NCBI GenBank assembly: GCA_022866005.1
Contig: JALHTV010000253.1
Location: forward strand, 1-11,432
Direction: 5' to 3'
Source: Phycisphaerae bacterium
GTDB lineage: Bacteria; Planctomycetota; Phycisphaerae; SM23-33
DNA length: 11,432 nucleotides
Under the pieces are notes generated by a model. The model was not told the origin of the DNA. It worked only from the letters and a program-made list of their open reading frames with translations, and did not search any database. This document shows, in pieces, positions 1-7,216 of this stretch. The position numbers and the translations under genes are program-made. Positions within the stretch are counted from its first letter, which is position 1. Every line of letters starts with the position of its first letter.

Positions 1-781
1 AGGAGGCCTTGAACGTCGGGATGTTGACGTAGCTGGGCGCGCGAATCTTGTGGCGGATGGGCCGATTGGACCCGTCGCTGCGCACGTAGTGGAACGTCTC
101 ACCGCGCGGGGCCTCTACGTGCCCCACGCCCTCACCCGGCGGGATCGCCTCCACCTTGGCGTCGGCGGGTTTGAGCACGCCCACCTTCTTGAGCCGCGCG
201 TGGAGGATCGGATCGTCCAGCACGGCCTTGGTGAGCATCTCCAGAGGCCCGACCAGATCGGTACAGACCTTGTCGATCATCTGAAGCTGCTCGGCCGTCA
301 TGTCTCGCCGCACGCCGCCGATCTTGCAGTTGGCGTAGTTGACCCGGCTGCCGGTGGTGACCTCCAGGGCCTCCATGACCGGCTCGCGGTACTTCCAGGC
401 CCACATGAACACAGTGTTGTAGCCCAGGAAGTGCCCGGCCAGGCCCACCCAAAGTAGGTGGCTGTGCAGCCGCTCCAGTTCGTTGACGATGGTCCGCAGG
501 TACAGGGCGCGTTCGGGCACCTTCACGTGGGCGATCTCCTCCACCGCCTGGATATACGCCAGGGGGTGGCTGGCGGAGCAGATGCCGCAGACCCTCTCCA
601 CCACGAACGGGACCTGGTCGAAGGTCTTGGACTCGTTCAGCTTCTCGATACCGCGGTGGTTGTAGCTCAGCCGCACGTCCACGTCCACCACGGTCTCGCC
701 GTCCACGTAGAGCTGGAAGAACTCCGGCTCTTCCTGGAGGGGGTGGAACGGTCCGATGCTAACGACAGTTCTATGACTCAC
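1..781 (-). CDS. Group 4 [NiFe]-hydrogenase large subunit (NuoD/EchE-like), 3' end beyond window
   Basis: This is the catalytic large subunit of a membrane-bound hydrogenase, expected to hold the Ni-Fe site on the cytoplasmic face. The 260 visible residues read without a stop to the left edge. The N-terminal nickel-binding motif is intact (RVCGIC at 63-68, C65 and C68, H72), so this is a hydrogenase rather than a complex I 49-kDa subunit. The tail PPGEGVG...VEAPRGE (214-227) is also typical of group 4. The second nickel motif (DPCxxC) would lie a short way beyond the edge. The start is a GTG at 781-779 that overlaps the TGA of the upstream gene (GTGA) behind a strong GGGGAGGG site. Oddity: after GVLKPADA (201-208) the sequence jumps to the PPGEG motif. 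Relatives carry about 80 residues there, including a VGPxxRASG-type motif. Identity is sure; activity is uncertain. Confidence 0.93.
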   Translation of the reverse strand, partial: MSHRTVVSIGPFHPLQEEPEFFQLYVDGETVVDVDVRLSYNHRGIEKLNESKTFDQVPFVVERVCGICSASHPLAYIQAVEEIAHVKVPERALYLRTIVNELERLHSHLLWVGLAGHFLGYNTVFMWAWKYREPVMEALEVTTGSRVNYANCKIGGVRRDMTAEQLQMIDKVCTDLVGPLEMLTKAVLDDPILHARLKKVGVLKPADAKVEAIPPGEGVGHVEAPRGETFHYVRSDGSNRPIRHKIRAPSYVNIPTFKAS

Positions 782-1314
782 TTGTCTGGACCCTCCCCTG
801 CGCCTGGCGCCACGGGCGGGCCGCTGGGCAGCGGCGGGCGGTCCAGGCACTGGTCAAAGTCCTTCCGCAGCGGGTGCACGCCTTGTGGCCAGGAGTCGTC
901 CAGAATCAGCCGGCGCATGTCCGGATGATTGCGGAACTGCGCGCCTAGCAGGTCGTGCATCTCCCGCTCGATCCAGTTGGCCGCGGGAACGACCGGCGCT
1001 ATCGAGTCGATGGCCAGCTCCGGCCGGGCTGCCAGCGCCTTGACCGTCAAAACCACGCCCTCCGGCTCGAAGCACCAATGGTACAGGATGTCGATGCCAT
1101 CGCGGACCTCTATGCCGGTGGCCGTGGCCAGGCGCGAGCCCGGCATGGCGAGAAGCTGCCGCGCCACCTCCACGGTCGCGTCCGGGTCGATCCGGACGAT
1201 GCCCCGCCGCGCTTGGCACTGCTGCACGTCCACCACCAGCCGTCCCAGACGCTTGACGACCTCGCCGACGAAGCCCGTCAGCGTGATTCCTTCTTGCGTC
1301 GGTACTGTCGTCAT
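778..1314 (-). CDS. NuoC-like (30-kDa type) hydrogenase subunit
   Basis: This 178-aa protein belongs to the complex I 30-kDa/NuoC family, which also forms the N-terminal half of HycE and a separate subunit of Ech-type hydrogenases. It binds no cofactor and packs against the large and small subunits. The family signature is clear at about 114-152: WIEREMHDLLG, then FRNHPDMRRLILDD, then HPLRKDF. Residues 160-178 form a Pro/Gly-rich tail. The ATG at 1314-1312 follows a GAGGAG site that overlaps the stop region of the upstream small-subunit gene, 13 nt away. The stop overlaps the large-subunit start by 4 nt. Having NuoC as a separate gene directly before NuoD is like Ech and complex I and unlike the fused HycE. 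Confidence 0.93.
   Translation of the reverse strand: MTTVPTQEGITLTGFVGEVVKRLGRLVVDVQQCQARRGIVRIDPDATVEVARQLLAMPGSRLATATGIEVRDGIDILYHWCFEPEGVVLTVKALAARPELAIDSIAPVVPAANWIEREMHDLLGAQFRNHPDMRRLILDDSWPQGVHPLRKDFDQCLDRPPLPSGPPVAPGAGEGPDK
791..798 (-). promoter_or_regulatory. Ribosome binding site fixing the GTG start of the large subunit
   Basis: On the minus strand the sequence GGGGAGGG lies 9 nt before the GTG at 781-779, inside the 3' end of the NuoC-like gene. It supports the GTG start, which shares bases with the preceding stop, and suggests translational coupling of the two genes. Confidence 0.65.
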
Positions 1315-1327
1315 ACTGCAAATCTCC

Positions 1328-1801
1328 TCACGCCCGGCCCGCCGCCTTAGAGGCGGGCTTGCCCAGTGTCTTGAGGTATGCCATCCCTTTAACGGCTGCG
1401 TCGATCATGGCCTCGGGTTTGGGCGGGCAACCGGGCACGTACAGAATGATGGCGTTGGGGTCTACCGCACGAATCGCCTCGTCAACCTTCGCCCCCATGT
1501 GGTAGGCCTCTGTGAAGATTCCCTGCTCCAGGGCGCAAGAACCGATGGCCATCACCACGCAGGGCTTGGCCGTCTGAAGGTAGAGTTCCTGGAGCCGCGG
1601 CATGGCCTGTCGCGTGCACACGCCCGTGACGGCCAGGACGTCGGCGTGCCGGGGCGAGCCGACCAGGACCATCCCGAACCGCTCGATGTCGTATCGCGGC
1701 GTCAGGAGCTCCAGCACCTCGATGTCGCAGTTGTTGCAGGCCCCCACGTTCACGTGGTAGACCCACAGACTCTTGCGCAATGCCCACATCCTCAGAGCCA
1801 T
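1328..1801 (-). CDS. Group 4 [NiFe]-hydrogenase small subunit (NuoB/EchC-like)
   Basis: This 157-aa protein carries the proximal 4Fe-4S cluster that passes electrons to or from the Ni-Fe site. The ligand pattern is CNNC (C22, C25), IGSC (C89) and PGCPP (C125). Flanking motifs GACNNCDIEVL and GSPRHADVLAVTG are typical of group 4 small subunits. CxxC rather than the CC pair of complex I NuoB supports a hydrogenase. Extra cysteines occur at 62 and 81. I chose the ATG at 1801-1799, with AAGGG upstream; it overlaps the end of the membrane-subunit gene by 10 nt. A second ATG four codons later is possible. A longer reading frame extends upstream, but that part lies inside the membrane-subunit gene and shows no homology. 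Confidence 0.95.
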   Translation of the reverse strand: MALRMWALRKSLWVYHVNVGACNNCDIEVLELLTPRYDIERFGMVLVGSPRHADVLAVTGVCTRQAMPRLQELYLQTAKPCVVMAIGSCALEQGIFTEAYHMGAKVDEAIRAVDPNAIILYVPGCPPKPEAMIDAAVKGMAYLKTLGKPASKAAGRA

Positions 1802-2760
1802 GACACACCCTTGGCAATGCCCCAGAAGGCCAAGATCAAGGCCGCAGCTGCCACGGGGGTCAGGCGGAACCAGAAGAACCGCATAACCTGATCGATCCGC
1901 AAGCGCGGATTGGTGTTGCGGATCAACGTTACTAACACAACCAGCAGCAGATACTTGCCTGCAAAGGTCAGGTAGCCCCACCAGGCGGCGCGGTACAGCC
2001 CACCCCAGAAGGCGGCGATCAGCAGCAGCGGGAGCGTCGCCGCCAGCATCGCACGGGTCATCAGCCAACTGGCCAGCGACGGCCCGGAGTATTCCACGTA
2101 GACGCCCGACATGATCTCGCACTCGGCCTCGGCCAGGTCGAACGGCACCTGGCCCAGCTTGGCCTGCGTGCACAGGATGGCGATCGCCAACGCCAGCACC
2201 CCCGACAGGCTCCAGGCGACCGGGGCGCTGCTCTGCTGGGCGGTGATCAATTGCCCCAACCGGAAGCTCCATCCGCCCCCAGCCCCGGCCGTCCGTGCGA
2301 TTGCCACCAGCAGGGCGATCAGCAGCGGCAGCTCGTAGCTGAGCAGCAGCTTCATCTCGCGGCTGGCGCCGACGGAGGCGTGCGGGTTGCCGCTCGCGCC
2401 CGCGCCGAGCATCGTCATCAAGGCCGGGATCATCAGAAGGTAGACCAAGACGATCAGGTCTCCCACGAAGGTCTTATCCGGCCAGAGCAGCGCGTGCCAC
2501 AGCACCGCCGCTGCCACGGCCGTGGCGGCTAGGGCAATGAGCGGGGCCAGCAGGAAGCCCGTGCCCCGGGCGGTCGCGGGCATCAGATTCTCTTTGCCCA
2601 TGAGCTTGAGGATGTCCACCATGGGCTGATACCAGGGGGGCCCCACGCGCCACTGCACCCGGGCGGTCACCTTGCGGTCCACCCATTTCAGGACCAACCC
2701 CAGCACCAGCGTGCCGGCGGCGGCCGCGAGGAACACCCCAATGGTGGTCAGAACGCTCAT
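1792..2760 (-). CDS. NuoH/EchB/HycD-type membrane subunit
   Basis: This 322-aa integral membrane protein is the proton-channel-linked anchor of complex I and group 4 hydrogenases. About eight hydrophobic helices are visible (near 5-25, 68-90, 99-121, 138-156, 183-200, 227-250, 262-280 and 300-322). The cytoplasmic loops carry the family motifs ASREMKL (132-138) and VPFDLAEAE (205-213), followed by the acidic stretch ending near YVEYSGP. This loop forms the interface to the small subunit and couples electron transfer to ion movement. The ATG at 2760-2758 sits 4 nt after the polyferredoxin stop, with AAGG upstream. No NuoL/M/N-type antiporter gene is visible; one could lie left of the window. 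Confidence 0.95.
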   Translation of the reverse strand: MSVLTTIGVFLAAAAGTLVLGLVLKWVDRKVTARVQWRVGPPWYQPMVDILKLMGKENLMPATARGTGFLLAPLIALAATAVAAAVLWHALLWPDKTFVGDLIVLVYLLMIPALMTMLGAGASGNPHASVGASREMKLLLSYELPLLIALLVAIARTAGAGGGWSFRLGQLITAQQSSAPVAWSLSGVLALAIAILCTQAKLGQVPFDLAEAECEIMSGVYVEYSGPSLASWLMTRAMLAATLPLLLIAAFWGGLYRAAWWGYLTFAGKYLLLVVLVTLIRNTNPRLRIDQVMRFFWFRLTPVAAAALILAFWGIAKGVSWL

Positions 2761-2764
2761 GGCC

Positions 2765-3316
2765 TTACCTTCGCTTGTAGGGGTTCTCTCCCGTGGTCCG
2801 TCCGCCCAGCATATTCAGACGCGCCTGGGGGGCTTGGTGCTCGTCGACGAACATCAGTGCCCCAGCCGGACAGGCCGCCACGCAGCGCGGCACGGTGGCG
2901 TCATTACCCGCGACCCGGTCGCGGCAGAGGTCGCACTTGGCGACCTGATGCCCGGTCAGGCGGTCGGTGCTTCGGATGCTGGTGGGGACGCCCGCTCCCT
3001 GCTCGCTCAGCACGCCGAAGGGGCAGGCCCACGCGCACGAGCCGCACCCGGTGCAGCGGAACAGGCGCCGGAAGACCACGCCTTGCTCGTCGCGAACCAT
3101 CGCGTCGGCTGGGCAGACCTCCACGCACGGGGCAGCGTTGCACTGGCGGCACACCACGGGCAGCAGCGCCGGCCCCGCACCGGCGAAGCTGATCGCCGGC
3201 ATGTTCGCGTGGCTGGTGAAACAGGCCGACGCGCACGAGCCGCACTCGACGCACCGGTCCAGGTTCAGCACCACGCGCTTCGCCACGAGAGCAGGATGAG
3301 TACCAGTTGTGTTCAT
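2765..3316 (-). CDS. Four-cluster 4Fe-4S ferredoxin subunit (HycB/CooF/DmsB type)
   Basis: This 183-aa electron-transfer protein has 16 cysteines in four groups: C22/25/28/32, C56/59/64/68, C88/91/94/98, and C128/131/145/149. That is the layout of HycB, CooF and DmsB subunits, predicted to bind four 4Fe-4S clusters. It would wire the diaphorase module (beta/gamma) or the molybdopterin-like protein to the hydrogenase small subunit, taking the place of NuoI. No signal peptide is seen, so it should be cytoplasmic. The ATG at 3316-3314 is 6 nt after the preceding stop, and the next gene starts 4 nt downstream. The tail (about 163-183) is basic and unstructured. Family assignment is firm; the direct partners are inferred from position. 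Confidence 0.93.
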   Translation of the reverse strand: MNTTGTHPALVAKRVVLNLDRCVECGSCASACFTSHANMPAISFAGAGPALLPVVCRQCNAAPCVEVCPADAMVRDEQGVVFRRLFRCTGCGSCAWACPFGVLSEQGAGVPTSIRSTDRLTGHQVAKCDLCRDRVAGNDATVPRCVAACPAGALMFVDEHQAPQARLNMLGGRTTGENPYKRR

Positions 3317-3322
3317 GACAGC

Positions 3323-4978
3323 CTATTTCGAGGCCGAAGCCTCCGGATGGATCGTGAATTCCGCCGGACTGCCCGAAAGGAGCTGGCCCGAACCGTCGAT
3401 CCGCGCGGGCATCAAGGCGCGGGTCTGCGCGAAGCCCTCGGAGAGCACCGCCGTGCCGCCGGTCAACTCGCTCGCCAAGCGGACGCGGGCGCGAACGGAT
3501 CGCCCGCCGGCCTGCACGAGGACCGGCTGGTGGTCCTTGAGCCCCATCCTCCGGGCCTCTTCGATGGACAGTTGCACATCCGGCTCGCCGCAGGCCGCCG
3601 CTTGCCAGGCGCCGTATCCGGTCAACGCACCGCTGCCTGCGTGGGAGGGTTGGCGACCCAAGAGCAACGCGCGGGTCGGTGGATCCTCAACGGCCGAGGG
3701 GGAGAACTCGGATTTGACAGGCGCCCTCGCGAGCGAATCCGGCTGAGGCGATGGGCCGGGGCCTGAGACTCCCGCCCTCCGCGCCAGTTGCTCCACCCAG
3801 GCCGCGGGCGTAAGCACCCCGGCTGGTGGGGAGAGCAGGGGCGAGGTCTGGATTCGCTGGGACCCGTCCACCAGGCAGGTGCCCTTCATCTCTGCCACCA
3901 GCGCTAGCGGCAGAACGACCTCGGCCAGTTCCGTGGTCCGGTTCGGCAGGGCTGCGGCTGCGGCCTCAACCGTTCCTTCTTCCGCCCACCCCAACATGCC
4001 CAAGACATCGCAGCCGACGGCGACCCGCATCGCCGGCCCGTCCGAAAGCGCCTGCGCCAGCGGCACCGTTCCCAAGGCACTGGCCATCCGCACGGCGGCC
4101 AGGGCGTTGGCGCCGGTGGTCTGGACCGCCACGCCGCCGCCCAGGGTCTTGGCCAACGTGCCGGCCAGGAACCCGATCTCCCGCCACTGCGAAGTTCGGC
4201 CGTATTCGGCGGCGATCAGGACGGCCAATCGCTTGCGCCCGGCCAGCGCCTTGCCTGCGGTGGTCGCGGCCGCTGTCTGCGGTACCGAGCGCCACCCCAG
4301 GGCACGGACATCCACGCCGGCCGCCGCGCCCACAGTCAGAAGGTTTGTCATCTCACTGCCCGCCGGACCGTCCACCCAGTGTGTGGCGAACTTGACCGCC
4401 ACCCCGGCCCCCGGATCGATGACCACCAGCGGCGTCGCGGGCTCCGCCTTGCGGCGGTCCAGCAGCGCGCGGGCACAGGCGGTGTTGGCGCCCAGGACGC
4501 CCCCACTCACCAGAAAGGCGTCACTTTCGGCCAGCGCCGAGGCCGAGAGGTAATCCGCGCCGCTAGCCTCGGTGCCTAGCAGAAGCATCTCATCGGCCGG
4601 CTCGATCACCAGGCACAACTTCGACCCGCCCCAGGCCTTGCACCAGGCCGCTACGGCTGCGATCTCCTCGCACGGGAGTTTGCCGTCCAGCAGGATCGTC
4701 ACCTCTCCGCGGCTGCGGCTAACGATTCGGTCCAGGGCCTCGGCGGGGGAAACCGAATGCCACCGGCCTTCGGTGCGGCAGCGGGGACTGAGGATTCGCC
4801 GCGGATGGGCCAACAAGTCGCCGATCGCGCTGCCGCGAGGACAGACACAGTGGTCCTCATCCAGAGGGTATTCGGTTCGCCAACCGTCCGGCCCCGCCCG
4901 TGCGAGGCCCAGCTCACAGACGGCGGGGCACAGGGTGCACCGCGGCACGGTTTGCGATGTCGGTCGGACTTCTATCAC
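3323..4978 (-). CDS. Molybdopterin-oxidoreductase-like protein, short NuoG/FdhA relative
   Basis: This 551-aa protein has the fold signs of the Mo/W-bis-MGD family. An N-terminal 4Fe-4S motif is present (C14, C17, C21, C46 followed by PRG). Around 349-376 is a stretch like NuoG (ELAEVVLPLALVAEMKGT, then DGSQRIQ). At about 437-515 is a molybdopterin-dinucleotide-binding-like domain. No Cys or Sec metal ligand can be recognised near 130-165, and the protein is shorter than formate dehydrogenases (about 700 aa or more), so it may be a structural or electron-relay subunit like NuoG. Residues 404-432 are a Pro/Ser-rich linker. The GTG start (4978-4976) is forced by an in-frame TGA two codons upstream and by the need to keep C14; an AAGG lies upstream. 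It follows the gamma gene by 64 nt. Substrate, if any, is unknown. Confidence 0.82.
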   Translation of the reverse strand: MIEVRPTSQTVPRCTLCPAVCELGLARAGPDGWRTEYPLDEDHCVCPRGSAIGDLLAHPRRILSPRCRTEGRWHSVSPAEALDRIVSRSRGEVTILLDGKLPCEEIAAVAAWCKAWGGSKLCLVIEPADEMLLLGTEASGADYLSASALAESDAFLVSGGVLGANTACARALLDRRKAEPATPLVVIDPGAGVAVKFATHWVDGPAGSEMTNLLTVGAAAGVDVRALGWRSVPQTAAATTAGKALAGRKRLAVLIAAEYGRTSQWREIGFLAGTLAKTLGGGVAVQTTGANALAAVRMASALGTVPLAQALSDGPAMRVAVGCDVLGMLGWAEEGTVEAAAAALPNRTTELAEVVLPLALVAEMKGTCLVDGSQRIQTSPLLSPPAGVLTPAAWVEQLARRAGVSGPGPSPQPDSLARAPVKSEFSPSAVEDPPTRALLLGRQPSHAGSGALTGYGAWQAAACGEPDVQLSIEEARRMGLKDHQPVLVQAGGRSVRARVRLASELTGGTAVLSEGFAQTRALMPARIDGSGQLLSGSPAEFTIHPEASASK

Positions 4979-5042
4979 TACTCACTTACCTTGTAGCCTC
5001 TGGGAGGCTTTGGTTTCCGCTTCTCCGCAATGGGGTCTCTCA

Positions 5043-5861
5043 TCAGAACACGTTGGGGTAGTTCTCAATCAGGGCGTAGCTGACGTCCGGGCCGTCTTTG
5101 CACAGGTAGTACGGACCGATATTGCACCGGCCGCACAGCCCCATGCCGCAGCTCATCCGCCGGTTCATCGACAGGTAGATGTGGTCCTTGTGGAATCCTT
5201 CCGCCACCAGCTCAAACGTGACGAACTTCAGCATGATCGACGGGCCGCACACGAAGACGTAGCAGTTGGCCTTGTCCACGTCGAGGTTCTTCAGCAACGT
5301 CGTGACCATGCCGGTTCGTCCATCCCATCCGGCCTGGGGGCGGTCGATCGTGCAGGTGAAATCGACCTTGGGGTTGGGCGTCCACTTGGGGTATTCCTCG
5401 CGGTACAGCAGCTCCTCCATGCACCGCGCGCCGTATTTGATGCTCATCCGCTTAATGCCGTCGAGTTGCGCCAGCAGGGTCAGGATCAACGCCCTCAGGG
5501 GCGCCAGACCCACCCCGCCGCCCACGACCAGGACTTCCTTGCCCTGGAGCTTCTCGAGAGGATAGCCCTTCCCGAACGGCCCGCGCAGGCCCAGGACTTG
5601 GCCTGGCCGGCACTGATGCATCTGCTCGGTCACGGTGCCGGTCCGCAAGATCGTTAGGGCAATCGGTTGGCCCTCCAACGGTGAGCTGGAGGGAGTAAAC
5701 GGCGCCTCGCCCATTCCCGGGACGGTCAATTGCACGAACTGCCCGGCCCGGAAGGCAAGAGGCGCTTCCGGCCGGACCACCAGCGTCTTGATCGTCGGCG
5801 TCTCGTCGATCACCTCGATCAGTTCCGCAGGCCAGGGAAGGTACGGATTGTCGGAGATCAT
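5043..5861 (-). CDS. FAD/NAD(P)-binding gamma subunit (sulfhydrogenase HydG / AsrB / PyrK-like)
   Basis: This 272-aa ferredoxin-reductase-fold protein should move electrons between NAD(P)H and the iron-sulfur chain. It has an N-terminal FAD-binding beta-barrel (about 10-100, with FRAGQFVQL at 37-45), a nucleotide-binding motif GGGVGLAPLRALI (114-126), the CGP motif (205-207), and a C-terminal 2Fe-2S motif with C238, C243, C246 and C254 (C-x4-C-x2-C-x7-C). The canonical RxYS FAD motif is replaced by APFTPSSSP (53-61), as in some relatives of this subgroup. The start ATG overlaps the beta-subunit stop (ATGA, 4 nt), so translation is probably coupled. In soluble group 3b hydrogenases and anaerobic sulfite reductase the beta and gamma genes are also adjacent. 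NADH versus NADPH preference cannot be told from sequence. Confidence 0.92.
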   Translation of the reverse strand: MISDNPYLPWPAELIEVIDETPTIKTLVVRPEAPLAFRAGQFVQLTVPGMGEAPFTPSSSPLEGQPIALTILRTGTVTEQMHQCRPGQVLGLRGPFGKGYPLEKLQGKEVLVVGGGVGLAPLRALILTLLAQLDGIKRMSIKYGARCMEELLYREEYPKWTPNPKVDFTCTIDRPQAGWDGRTGMVTTLLKNLDVDKANCYVFVCGPSIMLKFVTFELVAEGFHKDHIYLSMNRRMSCGMGLCGRCNIGPYYLCKDGPDVSYALIENYPNVF

Positions 5862-6907
5862 CGTGCCAGTTCCTGAACCACCCGGCGGATGTCGATGGCG
5901 CCCGGGCAGGCGTCAATGCAGCGGCCACACCCGGTGCATCCCGCCAGGCCGTACTGCTGGGGGGAGTAAACGTACTTGTGCAGCACGCGGTTGGCCAGTC
6001 GGCTCAGCAGCAACGGGCGCGGGCTGAGTTTCATATGCACCCCGCCGGCCATGCGATGGTACGCGTTCAACAGACAACTGTCCCAGGTCCGGACTCTCTC
6101 GAACGTCGATGGTCCAGGCGTCTGATCATACAGGTAGAAGCAGTGGCAGGTGGGGCAGATGTTCGTGCAGCCGCCGCACTCGACGCAGTCGGCGGCGAAC
6201 TTCTGCCAGCCGTCGTCGCCGCCTTCCGGCAGCTTGGGGGCGGCGGCGTCGCCGGCGGAGAAGGAAAACGCCTTGTTCTGGTCAGCCACCCGCTGGGTCA
6301 TCCGGCGGCGGACGTCTTCGCGGCGCGCCAACTGTTCCCCCGTAGCCTGGGCCGGTTGGACCGAGCCGAGAAGATTGTGACCCTTCTCGCTGGTGACCTC
6401 TACGATCCATCCATCCTCCAAGGGCGTCAGATTCACGTCGTGCCCGCCGGTGGCAAACGGGCGCCCGCCGACCAGCGTGCAAAAACAAGTTTCTGCGAAA
6501 GCCACGCAGTCGCAAGAGACAATCGTCGTCCGCTGGCGGCGGGCGCGATAGCTCGGATCCTCGACGGCCCCGGCCAGAAAGACCTTGTCCAGGTACCCCA
6601 GCGCCCGAAGCTCACAGGCGCGAACCCCCAAGACCACTGTCGCGGCCGTTTGGATCGCGGTGGCGGCCGGCGCTGGCGAGCCGTACCGGCCTAACGACTC
6701 CGAGGCCGGCAGCATCGTCCCCTTGAGACTCTGAGCCGCTCGCGGCTGACGAAGAGCCTCTAGGATCGACATCGAAGACACCCCTGAAGTGTCTATCGAG
6801 TCGAGCCAAGCCAGTCGTTCGGTCACCAGCGGTCCGAGAATAGCACTATCCTGCCACTGGTCCACCGCACGCGCCAACACCTCGGCTGACATGAAATACG
6901 TCGTCAC
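5858..6907 (-). CDS. 4Fe-4S beta subunit (sulfhydrogenase HydB / AsrA-like)
   Basis: This 349-aa cytoplasmic protein links the flavin gamma subunit to an oxidoreductase core in group 3b hydrogenases and AsrABC sulfite reductase. The C-terminal half has two 4Fe-4S motifs: C241/244/247/251 and C324/327/330/334. The N-terminal domain has the family pattern GVRACEL (94-100), then C132xC134 and C141xC143. The GTG start (6907-6905) is preferred over the ATG five codons later because GGAGGG lies 5 nt before the GTG. This is the first gene of the operon, behind the promoter at 7037-7008. Its presence upstream of group 4 membrane-hydrogenase genes, rather than next to group 3b alpha and delta genes, is unusual. 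Confidence 0.92.
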   Translation of the reverse strand: MTTYFMSAEVLARAVDQWQDSAILGPLVTERLAWLDSIDTSGVSSMSILEALRQPRAAQSLKGTMLPASESLGRYGSPAPAATAIQTAATVVLGVRACELRALGYLDKVFLAGAVEDPSYRARRQRTTIVSCDCVAFAETCFCTLVGGRPFATGGHDVNLTPLEDGWIVEVTSEKGHNLLGSVQPAQATGEQLARREDVRRRMTQRVADQNKAFSFSAGDAAAPKLPEGGDDGWQKFAADCVECGGCTNICPTCHCFYLYDQTPGPSTFERVRTWDSCLLNAYHRMAGGVHMKLSPRPLLLSRLANRVLHKYVYSPQQYGLAGCTGCGRCIDACPGAIDIRRVVQELAR

Positions 6908-6912
6908 GCTGG

Positions 6913-6918
6913 CCCTCC
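6913..6918 (-). promoter_or_regulatory. Shine-Dalgarno site deciding the GTG start of the beta subunit
   Basis: GGAGGG on the minus strand ends 5 nt before the GTG at 6907-6905. The next in-frame ATG (6892-6890) would be 20 nt away, too far for this site. Confidence 0.7.
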
Positions 6919-7007
6919 GCCGGGAATCGGATTCGGCTAGGAGAGAACCACGAACACAACTACGGACAAACAGGCGCGATATTAGTCAAAGAACGTGTCA
7001 AAACAAA

Positions 7008-7037
7008 AGAATACAGAATCGCCAGGGGGCATGTCAA
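7008..7037 (-). promoter_or_regulatory. Sigma70-type promoter of the hydrogenase operon
   Basis: On the minus strand a perfect TTGACA (7037-7032) is followed after 18 nt by TATTCT (7013-7008), five of six matches to TATAAT. The predicted transcript would start near 7001, giving a leader of about 90 nt before the GTG of the first gene. Two TTTGAC repeats (7002-6997 and 6990-6985) lie at or just after the predicted start and could be an operator. Predicted by eye only. Confidence 0.6.
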
Positions 7038-7119
7038 GAAAGCGAGCAAGGTTTCGCCCATTACTTCTGCTTGTTGCCCCTAGAAGTTCGTCGGGTGTGG
7101 TAAGCTGGAGATCTCGATG

Positions 7120-7170
7120 CTTTCCTGACAGTCCTCCCCCGACAAAACACAGGAAGGGGCTTTTCGTTTT
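7120..7170 (+). terminator. Terminator-like hairpin upstream of the response regulator
   Basis: CTTTCCTG (7120-7127) can pair with CAGGAAGG (7150-7157) with one G-T wobble around a 22-nt loop. It is followed by GGCTTTTCGTTTT. No plus-strand gene precedes it, so if real it could be an attenuator in the leader of the receiver gene. The long loop and interrupted T-run make this a weak call. Confidence 0.3.
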
Positions 7171-7216
7171 CCACCCTCTCCAGTAGACTGCCCTGTGGTG
7201 CAAGGTTCAGGGTAAC

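Noticed and set aside
50..1891. Long plus-strand open frames (50-457, 458-928, 929-1891)
   Set aside because: They lie opposite clearly conserved hydrogenase genes, have no homology and arise from GC-rich codon bias.
1802..2272. N-terminal extension of the small-subunit frame
   Set aside because: This part overlaps the NuoH-type gene in another frame; the family start matches the ATG at 1801 with AAGGG upstream.
2672..3766. 364-codon plus-strand open frame
   Set aside because: It runs antisense across the ends of three recognised genes (membrane subunit, polyferredoxin, molybdopterin-like) and has low-complexity, Ala/Arg-rich content.
4572..6694. Plus-strand open frames at 4572-5657 and 5978-6694
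   Set aside because: Both are antisense to well-conserved gamma, beta and molybdopterin-like genes and show no family motif.
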